NCBI GenBank assembly: GCA_948099385.1
Contig: CANUEZ040000062.1
Coordinates: 1-64,000, forward strand
Length of the DNA stretch: 64,000 nt
Direction of reading: 5' to 3'
Source: Fasciola hepatica
Taxonomy: Eukaryota > Platyhelminthes > Trematoda > Plagiorchiida > Fasciolidae
Below are positions 25,772-39,500 of the stretch, piece by piece. The notes below the pieces were generated by a model that saw only the letters and a list, made by a program, of their open reading frames with translations, was not told the origin of the DNA and ran no database searches. The position numbers and the translations under genes are program-made. Each line of letters begins with the position of its first letter. The stretch's first letter is position 1.

Positions 25772-27878
25772 GTGTACAAGTATGAAGACCAGTGGGCAGA
25801 CGAGTATCGAGTACGCATATCTGATGAGCCTGAACAACCGCCAAATCGGTCGTGTGCTTCCGTGCAATTCTGTCCACACATTCACATACTACTTACTATC
25901 AATATGACTGCTTGCACATCCAGCCTCCTTGTTCGTTCGGTTAGCACTGACCCAGACACGAATAAATATGAGAAATCACAATTCTCATTCATTTGTCCGC
26001 TCCTCAATGAACAGTATCCATTCACAATCCAGACCATTCAAAATTAGATCCTAGTGAACATATAATATCCGAGTGTACAAGTATGAAGACCAGTGGGCAG
26101 ACGAGTATCGAGTACGCATATCTGATGAGCATGAACAACCGCCAAATCGGTCGTGTGCTTCCGTGCAATTCTGTCCACACATTCACATACCACTTACTAT
26201 CAATATAACTGCTTGCACATCCAGCCTCCTTGTTCGTTCGGTTAGCACTGACCCAGACACGAATAAATATGAGAAATCACAATTGTCATTCATTTGTCCG
26301 CTCCTCAATGAACAGTATCCATTCACAATCCAGACCATTCAAAATTAGATCCTAGTGAACATATAATATCCGAGTGTACAAGTATGAAGACCAGTGGGCA
26401 GACGAGTATCGAGTACGCATATCTGATGAGCCTGAACAACCGCCAAATCGGTCGTGTGCTTCCGTGCAATTCTGTCCACACATTCACATACTACTTACTA
26501 TCAATATGACTGCTTGCACATCCAGCCTCCTTGTTCGTTCGGTTAGCACTGACCCAGACACGAATAAATATGAGAAATCACAATTGTCATTCATTTGTCC
26601 GCTCTTCAATGAACAGTATCCATTCACAATCCAAACCATTCAAAATTAGATCCTAGTGAACATATAATATCCGAGTGTACAAGTATGAAGACCAGTGGGC
26701 AGACGAGTATCGAGTACGCATATCTGATGAGCCTGAACAACCGCCAAATCGGTCGTGTGCTTCCGTGCAATTCTGTCCACACATTCACATACTACTTACT
26801 ATCAATATGAATGCTTGCACATCCAGCCTCCTTGTTCGTTCGGTTAGCACTGACCCAGACACGAATAAATATGAGAAATCACAATTCTCATTCATTTGTC
26901 CGCTCTTCAATGAACAGTATCCATTCACAATCCAGACCATTCAAAATTAGATCCTAGTGAACATATAATATCCGAGTGTACAAGTATGAAGACCAGTGGG
27001 CAGACGAGTATCGAGTACGCATATCTGATGAGCCTGAACAACCGCCAAATCGGTCGTGTGCTTCCGTGCAATTCTGTCCACACATTCACATACTACTTAC
27101 TATCAATATGACTGCTTGCACATCCAGCCTCCTTGTTCGTTCGGTTAGCACTGACCCAGACACGAATAAATATGAGAAATCACAATTGTCATTCATTTGT
27201 CCGCTCCTCAATGAACAGTATCCATTCACAATCCAGACCATTCAAAATTAGATCCTAGTGAACATATAATATCCGAGTGTACAAGTATGAAGACCAGTGG
27301 GCAGACGAGTATCGAGTACGCATATCTGATGAGCCTGAACAACCGCCAAATCGGTCGTGTGCTTCCGTGCAATTCTGTCCACACATTCACATACTACTTA
27401 CTATCAATATGACTGCTTGCACATCCAGCCTCCTTGTTCGTTCGGTTAGCACTGACCCAGACACGAATAAATATGAGAAATCACAATTGTCATTCATTTG
27501 TCCGCTCCTCAATGAACAGTATCCATTCACAATCCAGACCATTCAAAATTAGATCCTAGTGAACATATAATATCCGAGTGTACAAGTATGAAGACCAGTG
27601 GGCAGACGAGTATCGAGTACGCATATCTGATGAGCCTGAACAACCGCCAAATCGGTCGTGTGCTTCCGTGCAATTCTGTCCACACATTCACATACCACTT
27701 ACTATCAATATAACTGCTTGCACATCCAGCCTCCTTGTTCGTTCGGTTAGCACTGACCCAGACACGAATAAATATGAGAAATCACAATTGTCATTCATTT
27801 GTCCGCTCTTCAATGAACAGTATCCATTCACAATCCAAACCATTCAAAATTAGATCCTAGTGAACATATAATATCCGA
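25772..27878 (+). repeat. Seven-unit block, left copy of a nine-unit-offset duplication
   Basis: The order is g213c; c59a+t119c+g135a; c232t+g261a; c137a+g213c+c232t; consensus; consensus; t119c+g135a. The same seven units in the same order start 2709 bp later at 28481. This is the longest shared block I found. The match ends inside the seventh unit: 27578 has c232t+g261a in its right half, and 30287 does not. Confidence 0.9.
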
Positions 27879-28480
27879 GTGTACAAGTATGGAGACCAGT
27901 GGGCAGACGAGTATCGAGTACGCATATCTGATGAGCCTGAACAACCGCCAAATCGGTCGTGTGCTTCCGTGCAATTCTGTCCACACATTCACATACTACT
28001 TACTATCAATATGACTGCTTGCACATCCAGCCTCCTTGTTCGTTCGGTTAGCACTGACCCAGACACGAATAAATATGAGAAATCACAATTGTCATTCATT
28101 TGTCCGCTCCTCAATGAACAGTATCCATTCACAATCCAGACCATTCAAAATTAGATCCTAGTGAACATATAATATCCGAGTGTACAAGTATGAAGACCAG
28201 TGGGCAGACGAGTATCGAGTACGCATATCTGATGAGCCTGAACAACCGCCAAATCGGTCGTGTGCTTCCGTGCAATTCTGTCCACACATTCACATACTAC
28301 CTACTATCAATATGACTGCTTGCACATCCAGCCTCCTTGTTCGTTCGGTTAGCACTGACCCAGACACGAATAAATATGAGAAATCACAATTGTCATTCAT
28401 TTGTCCGCTCCTCAATGAACAGTATCCATTCACAATCCAGACCATTCAAAATTAGATCCTAGTGAACATATAATATCCGA

Positions 28481-30587
28481 GTGTACAAGTATGAAGACCA
28501 GTGGGCAGACGAGTATCGAGTACGCATATCTGATGAGCCTGAACAACCGCCAAATCGGTCGTGTGCTTCCGTGCAATTCTGTCCACACATTCACATACTA
28601 CTTACTATCAATATGACTGCTTGCACATCCAGCCTCCTTGTTCGTTCGGTTAGCACTGACCCAGACACGAATAAATATGAGAAATCACAATTCTCATTCA
28701 TTTGTCCGCTCCTCAATGAACAGTATCCATTCACAATCCAGACCATTCAAAATTAGATCCTAGTGAACATATAATATCCGAGTGTACAAGTATGAAGACC
28801 AGTGGGCAGACGAGTATCGAGTACGCATATCTGATGAGCATGAACAACCGCCAAATCGGTCGTGTGCTTCCGTGCAATTCTGTCCACACATTCACATACC
28901 ACTTACTATCAATATAACTGCTTGCACATCCAGCCTCCTTGTTCGTTCGGTTAGCACTGACCCAGACACGAATAAATATGAGAAATCACAATTGTCATTC
29001 ATTTGTCCGCTCCTCAATGAACAGTATCCATTCACAATCCAGACCATTCAAAATTAGATCCTAGTGAACATATAATATCCGAGTGTACAAGTATGAAGAC
29101 CAGTGGGCAGACGAGTATCGAGTACGCATATCTGATGAGCCTGAACAACCGCCAAATCGGTCGTGTGCTTCCGTGCAATTCTGTCCACACATTCACATAC
29201 TACTTACTATCAATATGACTGCTTGCACATCCAGCCTCCTTGTTCGTTCGGTTAGCACTGACCCAGACACGAATAAATATGAGAAATCACAATTGTCATT
29301 CATTTGTCCGCTCTTCAATGAACAGTATCCATTCACAATCCAAACCATTCAAAATTAGATCCTAGTGAACATATAATATCCGAGTGTACAAGTATGAAGA
29401 CCAGTGGGCAGACGAGTATCGAGTACGCATATCTGATGAGCCTGAACAACCGCCAAATCGGTCGTGTGCTTCCGTGCAATTCTGTCCACACATTCACATA
29501 CTACTTACTATCAATATGAATGCTTGCACATCCAGCCTCCTTGTTCGTTCGGTTAGCACTGACCCAGACACGAATAAATATGAGAAATCACAATTCTCAT
29601 TCATTTGTCCGCTCTTCAATGAACAGTATCCATTCACAATCCAGACCATTCAAAATTAGATCCTAGTGAACATATAATATCCGAGTGTACAAGTATGAAG
29701 ACCAGTGGGCAGACGAGTATCGAGTACGCATATCTGATGAGCCTGAACAACCGCCAAATCGGTCGTGTGCTTCCGTGCAATTCTGTCCACACATTCACAT
29801 ACTACTTACTATCAATATGACTGCTTGCACATCCAGCCTCCTTGTTCGTTCGGTTAGCACTGACCCAGACACGAATAAATATGAGAAATCACAATTGTCA
29901 TTCATTTGTCCGCTCCTCAATGAACAGTATCCATTCACAATCCAGACCATTCAAAATTAGATCCTAGTGAACATATAATATCCGAGTGTACAAGTATGAA
30001 GACCAGTGGGCAGACGAGTATCGAGTACGCATATCTGATGAGCCTGAACAACCGCCAAATCGGTCGTGTGCTTCCGTGCAATTCTGTCCACACATTCACA
30101 TACTACTTACTATCAATATGACTGCTTGCACATCCAGCCTCCTTGTTCGTTCGGTTAGCACTGACCCAGACACGAATAAATATGAGAAATCACAATTGTC
30201 ATTCATTTGTCCGCTCCTCAATGAACAGTATCCATTCACAATCCAGACCATTCAAAATTAGATCCTAGTGAACATATAATATCCGAGTGTACAAGTATGA
30301 AGACCAGTGGGCAGACGAGTATCGAGTACGCATATCTGATGAGCCTGAACAACCGCCAAATCGGTCGTGTGCTTCCGTGCAATTCTGTCCACACATTCAC
30401 ATACCACTTACTATCAATATAACTGCTTGCACATCCAGCCTCCTTGTTCGTTCGGTTAGCACTGACCCAGACACGAATAAATATGAGAAATCACAATTGT
30501 CATTCATTTGTCCGCTCCTCAATGAACAGTATCCATTCACAATCCAGACCATTCAAAATTAGATCCTAGTGAACATATAATATCCGA
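28481..30587 (+). repeat. Seven-unit block, right copy of a nine-unit-offset duplication
   Basis: This copy repeats the variant order of 25772-27878. Upstream, unit 28180 has a private t122c change and unit 25471 does not, so the shared tract starts after about 28303. The two blocks are separated by two units that do not belong to the shared pattern (27879 with a14g, and 28180). Confidence 0.9.
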
Positions 30588-33500
30588 GTGTACAAGTATG
30601 AAGACCAGTGGGCAGACGAGTATCGAGTACGCATATCTGATGAGCCTGAACAACCGCCAAATCGGTCGTGTGCTTCCGTGCAATTCTGTCCACACATTCA
30701 CATACTACTTACTATCAATATGACTGCTTGCACATCCAGCCTCCTTGTTCGTTCGGTTAGCACTGACCCAGACACGAATAAATATGAGAAATCACAATTG
30801 TCATTCATTTGTCCGCTCTTCAATGAACAGTATCCATTCACAATCCAGACCATTCAAAATTAGATCCTAGTGAACATATAATATCCGAGTGTACAAGTAT
30901 GAAGACCAGTGGGCAGACGAGTATCGAGTACGCATATCTGATGAGCCTGAACAACCGCCAAATCGGTCGTGTGCTTCCGTGCAATTCTGTCCACACATTC
31001 ACATACTACTTACTATCAATATGACTGCTTGCACATCCAGCCTCCTTGTTCGTTCGGTTAGCACTGACCCAGACACGAATAAATATGAGAAATCACAATT
31101 GTCATTCATTTGTCCGCTCCTCAATGAACAGTATCCATTCACAATCCAGACCATTCAAAATTAGATCCTAGTGAACATATAATATCCGAGTGTACAAGTA
31201 TGAAGACCAGTGGGCAGACGAGTATCGAGTACGCATATCTGATGAGCCTGAACAACCGCCAAATCGGTCGTGTGCTTCCGTGCAATTCTGTCCACACATT
31301 CACATACTACTTACTATCAATATGACTGCTTGCACATCCAGCCTCCTTGTTCGTTCGGTTAGCACTGACCCAGACACGAATAAATATGAGAAATCACAAT
31401 TGTCATTCATTTGTCCGCTCCTCAATGAACAGTATCCGTTCACAATCCAAACCATTCAAAATTAGATCCTAGTGAACATATAATATCCGAGTGTACAAGT
31501 ATGAAGACCAGTGGGCAAACGAGTATCGAGTACGCATATCTGATGAGCCTGAACAACCGCCAAATCGGTCGTGTGCTTCCGTGCAATTCTGTCCACACAT
31601 TCACATACTACTTACTATCAATATGACTGCTTGCACATCCAGCCTCCTTGTTCGTTCGGTTAGCACTGACCCAGACACGAATAAATATGAGAAATCACAA
31701 TTGTCATTCATTTGTCCGCTCTTCAATGAACAGTATCCATTCACAATCCAAACCATTCAAAATTAGATCCTAGTGAACATATAATATCCGAGTGTACAAG
31801 TATGGAGACCAGTGGGCAGACGAGTATCGAGTACGCATATCTGATGAGCCTGAACAACCGCCAAATCGGTCGTGTGCTTCCGTGCAATTCTGTCCACACA
31901 TTCACATACTACTTACTATCAATATGACTGCTTGCACATCCAGCCTCCTTGTTCGTTCGGTTAGCACTGACCCAGACACGAATAAATATGAGAAATCACA
32001 ATTGTCATTCATTTGTCCGCTCCTCAATGAACAGTATCCATTCACAATCCAGACCATTCAAAATTAGATCCTAGTGAACATATAATATCCGAGTGTACAA
32101 GTATGAAGACCAGTGGGCAGACGAGTATCGAGTACGCATATCTGATGAGCCTGAACAACCGCCAAATCGGTCGTGTGCTTCCGTGCAATTCTGTCCACAC
32201 ATTCACATACTACTTACTATCAATATGACTGCTTGCACATCCAGCCTCCTTGTTCGTTCGGTTAGCACTGACCCAGACACGAATAAATATGAGAAATCAC
32301 AATTGTCATTCATTTGTCCGCTCCTCAATGAACAGTATCCATTCACAATCCAGACCATTCAAAATTAGATCCTAGTGAACATATAATATCCGAGTGTACA
32401 AGTATGGAGACCAGTGGGCAGACGAGTATCGAGTACGCATATCTGATGAGCCTGAACAACCGCCAAATCGGTCGTGTGCTTCCATGCAATTCTGTCCACA
32501 CATTCACATACTACTTACTATCAATATGACTGCTTGCACATCCAGCCTCCTTGTTCGTTCGGTTAGCACTGACCCAGACACGAATAAATATGAGAAATTA
32601 CAATTGTCATTCATTTGTCCGCTCCTCAATGAACAGTATCCATTCACAATCCAGACCATTCAAAATTAGATCCTAGTGAACATATAATATCCGAGTGTAC
32701 AAGTATGAAGACCAGTGGGCAGACGAGTATCGAGTACGCATATCTGATGAGCCTGAACAACCGCCAAATCGGTCGTGTGCTTCCGTGCAATTCTGTCCAC
32801 ACATTCACATACTACTTACTATCAATATGACTGCTTGCACATCCAGCCTCCTTGTTCGTTCGGTTAGCACTGACCCAGACACGAATAAATATGAGAAATC
32901 ACAATTGTCATTCATTTGTCCGCTCCTCAATGAACAGTATCCATTCACAATCCAGACCATTCAAAATTAGATCCTAGTGAACATATAATATCCGAGTGTA
33001 CAAGTATGGAGACCAGTGGGCAGACGAGTATCGAGTACGCATATCTGATGAGCCTGAACAACCGCCAAATCGGTCGTGTGCTTCCATGCAATTCTGTCCA
33101 CACATTCACATACTACTTACTATCAATATGACTGCTTGCACATCCAGCCTCCTTGTTCGTTCGGTTAGCACTGACCCAGACACGAATAAATATGAGAAAT
33201 CACAATTGTCATTCATTTGTCCGCTCCTCAATGAACAGTATCCATTCACAATCCAGACCATTCAAAATTAGATCCTAGTGAACATATAATATCCGAGTGT
33301 ACAAGTATGAAGACCAGTGGGCAGACGAGTATCGAGTACGCATATCTGATGAGCCTGAACAACCGCCAAATCGGTCGTGTGCTTCCGTGCAATTCTGTCC
33401 ACACATTCACATACTACTTACTATCAATATGACTGCTTGCACATCCAGCCTCCTTGTTCGTTCGGTTAGCACTGACCCAGACACGAATAAACATGAGAAA

Positions 33501-36500
33501 TCACAATTGTCATTCATTTGTCCGCTCCTCAATGAACAGTATCCATTCACAATCCAGACCATTCTAAATTAGATCCTAGTGAACATATAATATCCGAGTG
33601 TACAAGTATGAAGACCAGTGGGCAGACGAGTATCGAGTACGCATATCTGATGAGCCTGAACAACCGCCAAATCGGTCGTGTGCTTCCGTGCAATTCTGTC
33701 CACACATTCACATACTACTTACTATCAATATGACTGCTTGCACATCCAGCCTCCTTGTTCGTTCGGTTAGCACTGACCCAGACACGAATAAATATGAGAA
33801 ATCACAATTGTCATTCATTTGTCCGCTCCTCAATGAACAGTATCCATTCACAATCCAGACCATTCAAAATTAGATCCTAGTGAACATATAATATCCGAGT
33901 GTACAAGTATGGAGACCAGTGGGCAGACGAGTATCGAGTACGCATATCTGATGAGCCTGAACAACCGCCAAATCGGTCGTGTGCTTCCGTGCAATTCTGT
34001 CCACACATTCACATACTACTTACTATCAATATGACTGCTTGCACATCCAGCCTCCTTGTTCGTTCGGTTAGCACTGACCCAGACACGAATAAATATGAGA
34101 AATCACAATTGTCATTCATTTGTCCGCTCCTCAATGAACAGTATCCATTCACAATCCAGACCATTCAAAATTAGATCCTAGTGAACATATAATATCCGAG
34201 TGTACAAGTATGAAGACCAGTGGGCAGACGAGTATCGAGTACGCATATCTGATGAGCCTGAACAACCGCCAAATCGGTCGTGTGCTTCCGTGCAATTCTG
34301 TCCACACATTCACATACTACTTACTATCAATATGACTGCTTGCACATCCAGCCTCCTTGTTCGTTCGGTTAGCACTGACCCAGACACGAATAAACATGAG
34401 AAATCACAATTGTCATTCATTTGTCCGCTCCTCAATGAACAGTATCCATTCACAATCCAGACCATTCAAAATTAGATCCTAGTGAACATATAATATCCGA
34501 GTGTACAAGTATGAAGACCAGTGGGCAGACGAGTATCAAGTACGCATATCTGATGAGCCTGAACAACCGCCAAATCGGTCGTGTGCTTCCGTGCAATTCT
34601 GTCCACACATTCACATACTACTTACTATCAATATGACTGCTTGCACATCCAGCCTCCTTGTTCGTTCGGTTAGCACTGACCCAGACACGAATAAATATGA
34701 GAAATCACAATTGTCATTCATTTGTCCGCTCCTCAATGAACAGTATCCATTCACAATCCAGACCATTCAAAATTAGATCCTAGTGAACATATAATATCCG
34801 AGTGTACAAGTATGAAGACCAGTGGGCAGACGAGTATCGAGTACGCATATCTGATGAGCCTGAACAACCGCCAAATCGGTCGTGTGCTTCCGTGCAATTC
34901 TGTCCACACATTCACATACTACTTACTATCAATATGACTGCTTGCACATCCAGCCTCCTTGTTCGTTCGGTTAGCACTGACCCAGACACGAATAAATATG
35001 AGAAATCACAATTGTCATTCATTTGTCCGCTCCTCAATGAACAGTATCCATTCACAATCCAGACCATTCAAAATTAGATCCTAGTGAACATATAATATCC
35101 GAGTGTACAAGTATGAAGACCAGTGGGCAGACGAGTATAGAGTACGCATATCTGATGAGCCTGAACAACCGCCAAATCGGTCGTGTGCTTCCGTGCAATT
35201 CTGTCCACACATTCACATACTACTTACTATCAATATGACTGCTTGCACATCCAGCCTCCTTGTTCGTTCGGTTAGCACTGACCCAGACACGAATAAATAT
35301 GAGAAATCACAATTCTCATTCATTTGTCCGCTCCTCAATGAACAGTATCCATTCACAATCCAGACCATTCAAAATTAGATCCTAGTGAACATATAATATC
35401 CGAGTGTACAAGTATGGAGACCAGTGGGCAGACGAGTATCGAGTACGCATATCTGATGAGCCTGAACAACCGCCAAATCGGTCGTGTGCTTCCGTGCAAT
35501 TCTGTCCACACATTCACATACTACTTACTATCAATATGACTGCTTGCACATCCAGCCTCCTTGTTCGTTCGGTTAGCACTGACCCAGACACGAATAAATA
35601 TGAGAAATCACAATTGTCATTCATTTGTCCGCTCCTCAATGAACAGTATCCATTCACAATCCAGACCATTCAAAATTAGATCCTAGTGAACATATAATAT
35701 CCGAGTGTACAAGTATGGAGACCAGTGGGCAGACGAGTATCGAGTACGCATATCTGATGAGCCTGAACAACCGCCAAATCGGTCGTGTGCTTCCATGCAA
35801 TTCTGTCCACACATTCACATACTACTTACTATCAATATGACTGCTTGCACATCCAGCCTCCTTGTTCGTTCGGTTAGCACTGACCCAGACACGAATAAAT
35901 ATGAGAAATCACAATTCTCATTCATTTGTCCGCTCCTCAATGAACAGTATCCATTCACAATCCAGACCATTCAAAATTAGATCCTAGTGAACATATAATA
36001 TCCGAGTGTACAAGTATGAAGACCAGTGGGCAGACGAGTATCGAGTACGCATATCTGATGAGCCTGAACAACCGCCAAATCGGTCGTGTGCTTCCGTGCA
36101 ATTCTGTCCACACATTCACATACTACTTACTATCAATATGACTGCTTGCACATCCAGCCTCCTTGTTCGTTCGGTTAGCACTGACCCAGACACGAATAAA
36201 TATGAGAAATCACAATTGTCATTCATTTGTCCGCTCCTCAATGAACAGTATCCATTCACAATCCAGACCATTCAAAATTAGATCCTAGTGAACATATAAT
36301 ATCCGAGTGTACAAGTATGAAGACCAGTGGGCAGACGAGTATCGAGTACGCATATCTGATGAGCCTGAACAACCGCCAAATCGGTCGTGTGCTTCCGTGC
36401 AATTCTGTCCACACATTCACATACTACTTACTATCAATATGACTGCTTGCACATCCAGCCTCCTTGTTCGTTCGGTTAGCACTGACCCAGACACGAATAA

Positions 36501-39500
36501 ATATGAGAAATCACAATTGTCATTCATTTGTCCGCTCTTCAATGAACAGTATCCATTCACAATCCAAACCATTCAAAATTAGATCCTAGTGAACATATAA
36601 TATCCGAGTGTACAAGTATGAAGACCAGTGGGCAGACGAGTATCGAGTACGCATATCTGATGAGCCTGAACAACCGCCAAATCGGTCGTGTGCTTCCGTG
36701 CAATTCTGTCCACACATTCACATACTACTTACTATCAATATGACTGCTTGCACATCCAGCCTCCTTGTTCGTTCGGTTAGCACTGACCCAGACACGAATA
36801 AATATGAGAAATCACAACTGTCATTCATTTGTCCGCTCCTCAATGAACAGTATCCATTCACAATCCAGACCATTCAAAATTAGATCCTAGTGAACATATA
36901 ATATCCGAGTGTACAAGTATGGAGACCAGTGGGCAGACGAGTATCGAGTACGCATATCTGATGAGCCTGAACAACCGCCAAATCGGTCGTGTGCTTCCAT
37001 GCAATTCTGTCCACACATTCACATACTACTTACTATCAATATGACTGCTTGCACATCCAGCCTCCTTGTTCGTTCGGTTAGCACTGACCCAGACACGAAT
37101 AAATATGAGAAATCACAATTGTCATTCATTTGTCCGCTCCTCAATGAACAGTATCCATTCACAATCCAAACCATTCAAAATTAGATCCTAGTGAACATAT
37201 AATATCCGAGTGTACAAGTATGAAGACCAGTGGGCAGACGAGTATCGAGTACGCATATCTGATGAGCCTGAACAACCGCCAAATCGGTCGTGTGCTTCCG
37301 TGCAATTCTGTCCACACATTCACATACTACTTACTATCAATATGACTGCTTGCACATCCAGCCTCCTTGTTCGTTCGGTTAGCACTGACCCAGACACGAA
37401 TAAATATGAGAAATCACAATTGTCATTCATTTGTCCGCTCCTCAATGAACAGTATCCATTCACAATCCAGACCATTCAAAATTAGATCCTAGTGAACACA
37501 TAATATCCGAGTGTACAAGTATGAAGACCAGTGGGCAGACGAGTATCGAGTACGCATATCTGATGAGCCTGAACAACCGCCAAATCGGTCGTGTGCTTCC
37601 GTGCAATTCTGTCCACACATTCACATACTACTTACTATCAATATAACTGCTTGCACATCCAGCCTCCTTGTTCGTTCGGTTAGCACTGACCCAGACACGA
37701 ATAAATATGAGAAATCACAATTCTCATTCATTTGTCCGCTCCTCAATGAACAGTATCCATTCACAATCCAGACCATTCAAAATTAGATCCTAGTGAACAT
37801 ATAATATCCGAGTGTACAAGTATGAAGACCAGTGGGCAGACGAGTATCGAGTACGCATATCTGATGAGCCTGAACAACCGCCAAATCGGTCGTGTGCTTC
37901 CGTGCAATTCTGTCCACACATTCACATACTACTTACTATCAATATGACTGCTTGCACATCCAGCCTCCTTGTTCGTTCGGTTAGCACTGACCCAGACACG
38001 AATAAATATGAGAAATCACAATTGTCATTCATTTGTCCGCTCCTCAATGAACAGTATCCATTCACAATCCAGACCATTCAAAATTAGATCCTAGTGAACA
38101 TATAATATCCGAGTGTACAAGTATGAAGACCAGTGGGCAGACGAGTATCGAGTACGCATATCTGATGAGCCTGAACAACCGCCAAATCGGTCGTGTGCTT
38201 CCGTGCAATTCTGTCCACACATTCACATACTACTTACTATCAATATGACTGCTTGCACATCCAGCCTCCTTGTTCGTTCGGTTAGCACTGACCCAGACAC
38301 GAATAAATATGAGAAATCACAATTGTCATTCATTTGTCCGCTCCTCAATGAACAGTATCCATTCACAATCCAGACCATTCAAAATTAGATCCTAGTGAAC
38401 ATATAATATCCGAGTGTACAAGTATGAAGACCAGTGGGCAGACGAGTATCGAGTACGCATATCTGATGAGCCTGAACAACCGCCAAATCGGTCGTGTGCT
38501 TCCATGCAATTCTGTCCACACATTCACATACTACTTACTATCAATATGACTGCTTGCACATCCAGCCTCCTTGTTCGTTCGGTTAGCACTGACCCAGACA
38601 CGAATAAATATGAGAAATCACAATTCTCATTCATTTGTCCGCTCCTCAATGAACAGTATCCATTCACAATCCAGACCATTCAAAATTAGATCCTAGTGAA
38701 CATATAATATCCGAGTGTACAAGTATGAAGACCAGTGGGCAGACGAGTATCGAGTACGCATATCTGATGAGCCTGAACAACCGCCAAATCGGTCGTGTGC
38801 TTCCGTGCAATTCTGTCCACACATTCACATACTACTTACTATCAATATGACTGCTTGCACATCCAGCCTCCTTGTTCGTTCGGTTAGCACTGACCCAGAC
38901 ACGAATAAATATGAGAAATCACAATTGTCATTCATTTGTCCGCTCCTCAATGAACAGTATCCATTCACAATCCAGACCATTCAAAATTAGATCCTAGTGA
39001 ACATATAATATCCGAGTGTACAAGTATGAAGACCAGTGGGCAGACGAGTATCGAGTACGCATATCTGATGAGCCTGAACAACCGCCAAATCGGTCGTGTG
39101 CTTCCGTGCAATTCTGTCCACACATTCACATACTACTTACTATCAATATGACTGCTTGCACATCCAGCCTCCTTGTTCGTTCGGTTAGCACTGACCCAGA
39201 CACGAATAAATATGAGAAATCACAATTGTCATTCATTTGTCCGCTCCTCAATGAACAGTATCCATTCACAATCCAGACCATTCAAAATTAGATCCTAGTG
39301 AACATATAATATCCGAGTGTACAAGTATGAAGACCAGTGAGCAGACGAGTATCGAGTACGCATATCTGATGAGCCTGAACAACCGCCAAATCGGTCGTGT
39401 GCTTCCGTGCAATTCTGTCCACACATTCACATAATACTTACTATCAATATGACTGCTTGCACATCCAGCCTCCTTGTTCGTTCGGTTAGCACTGACCCAG

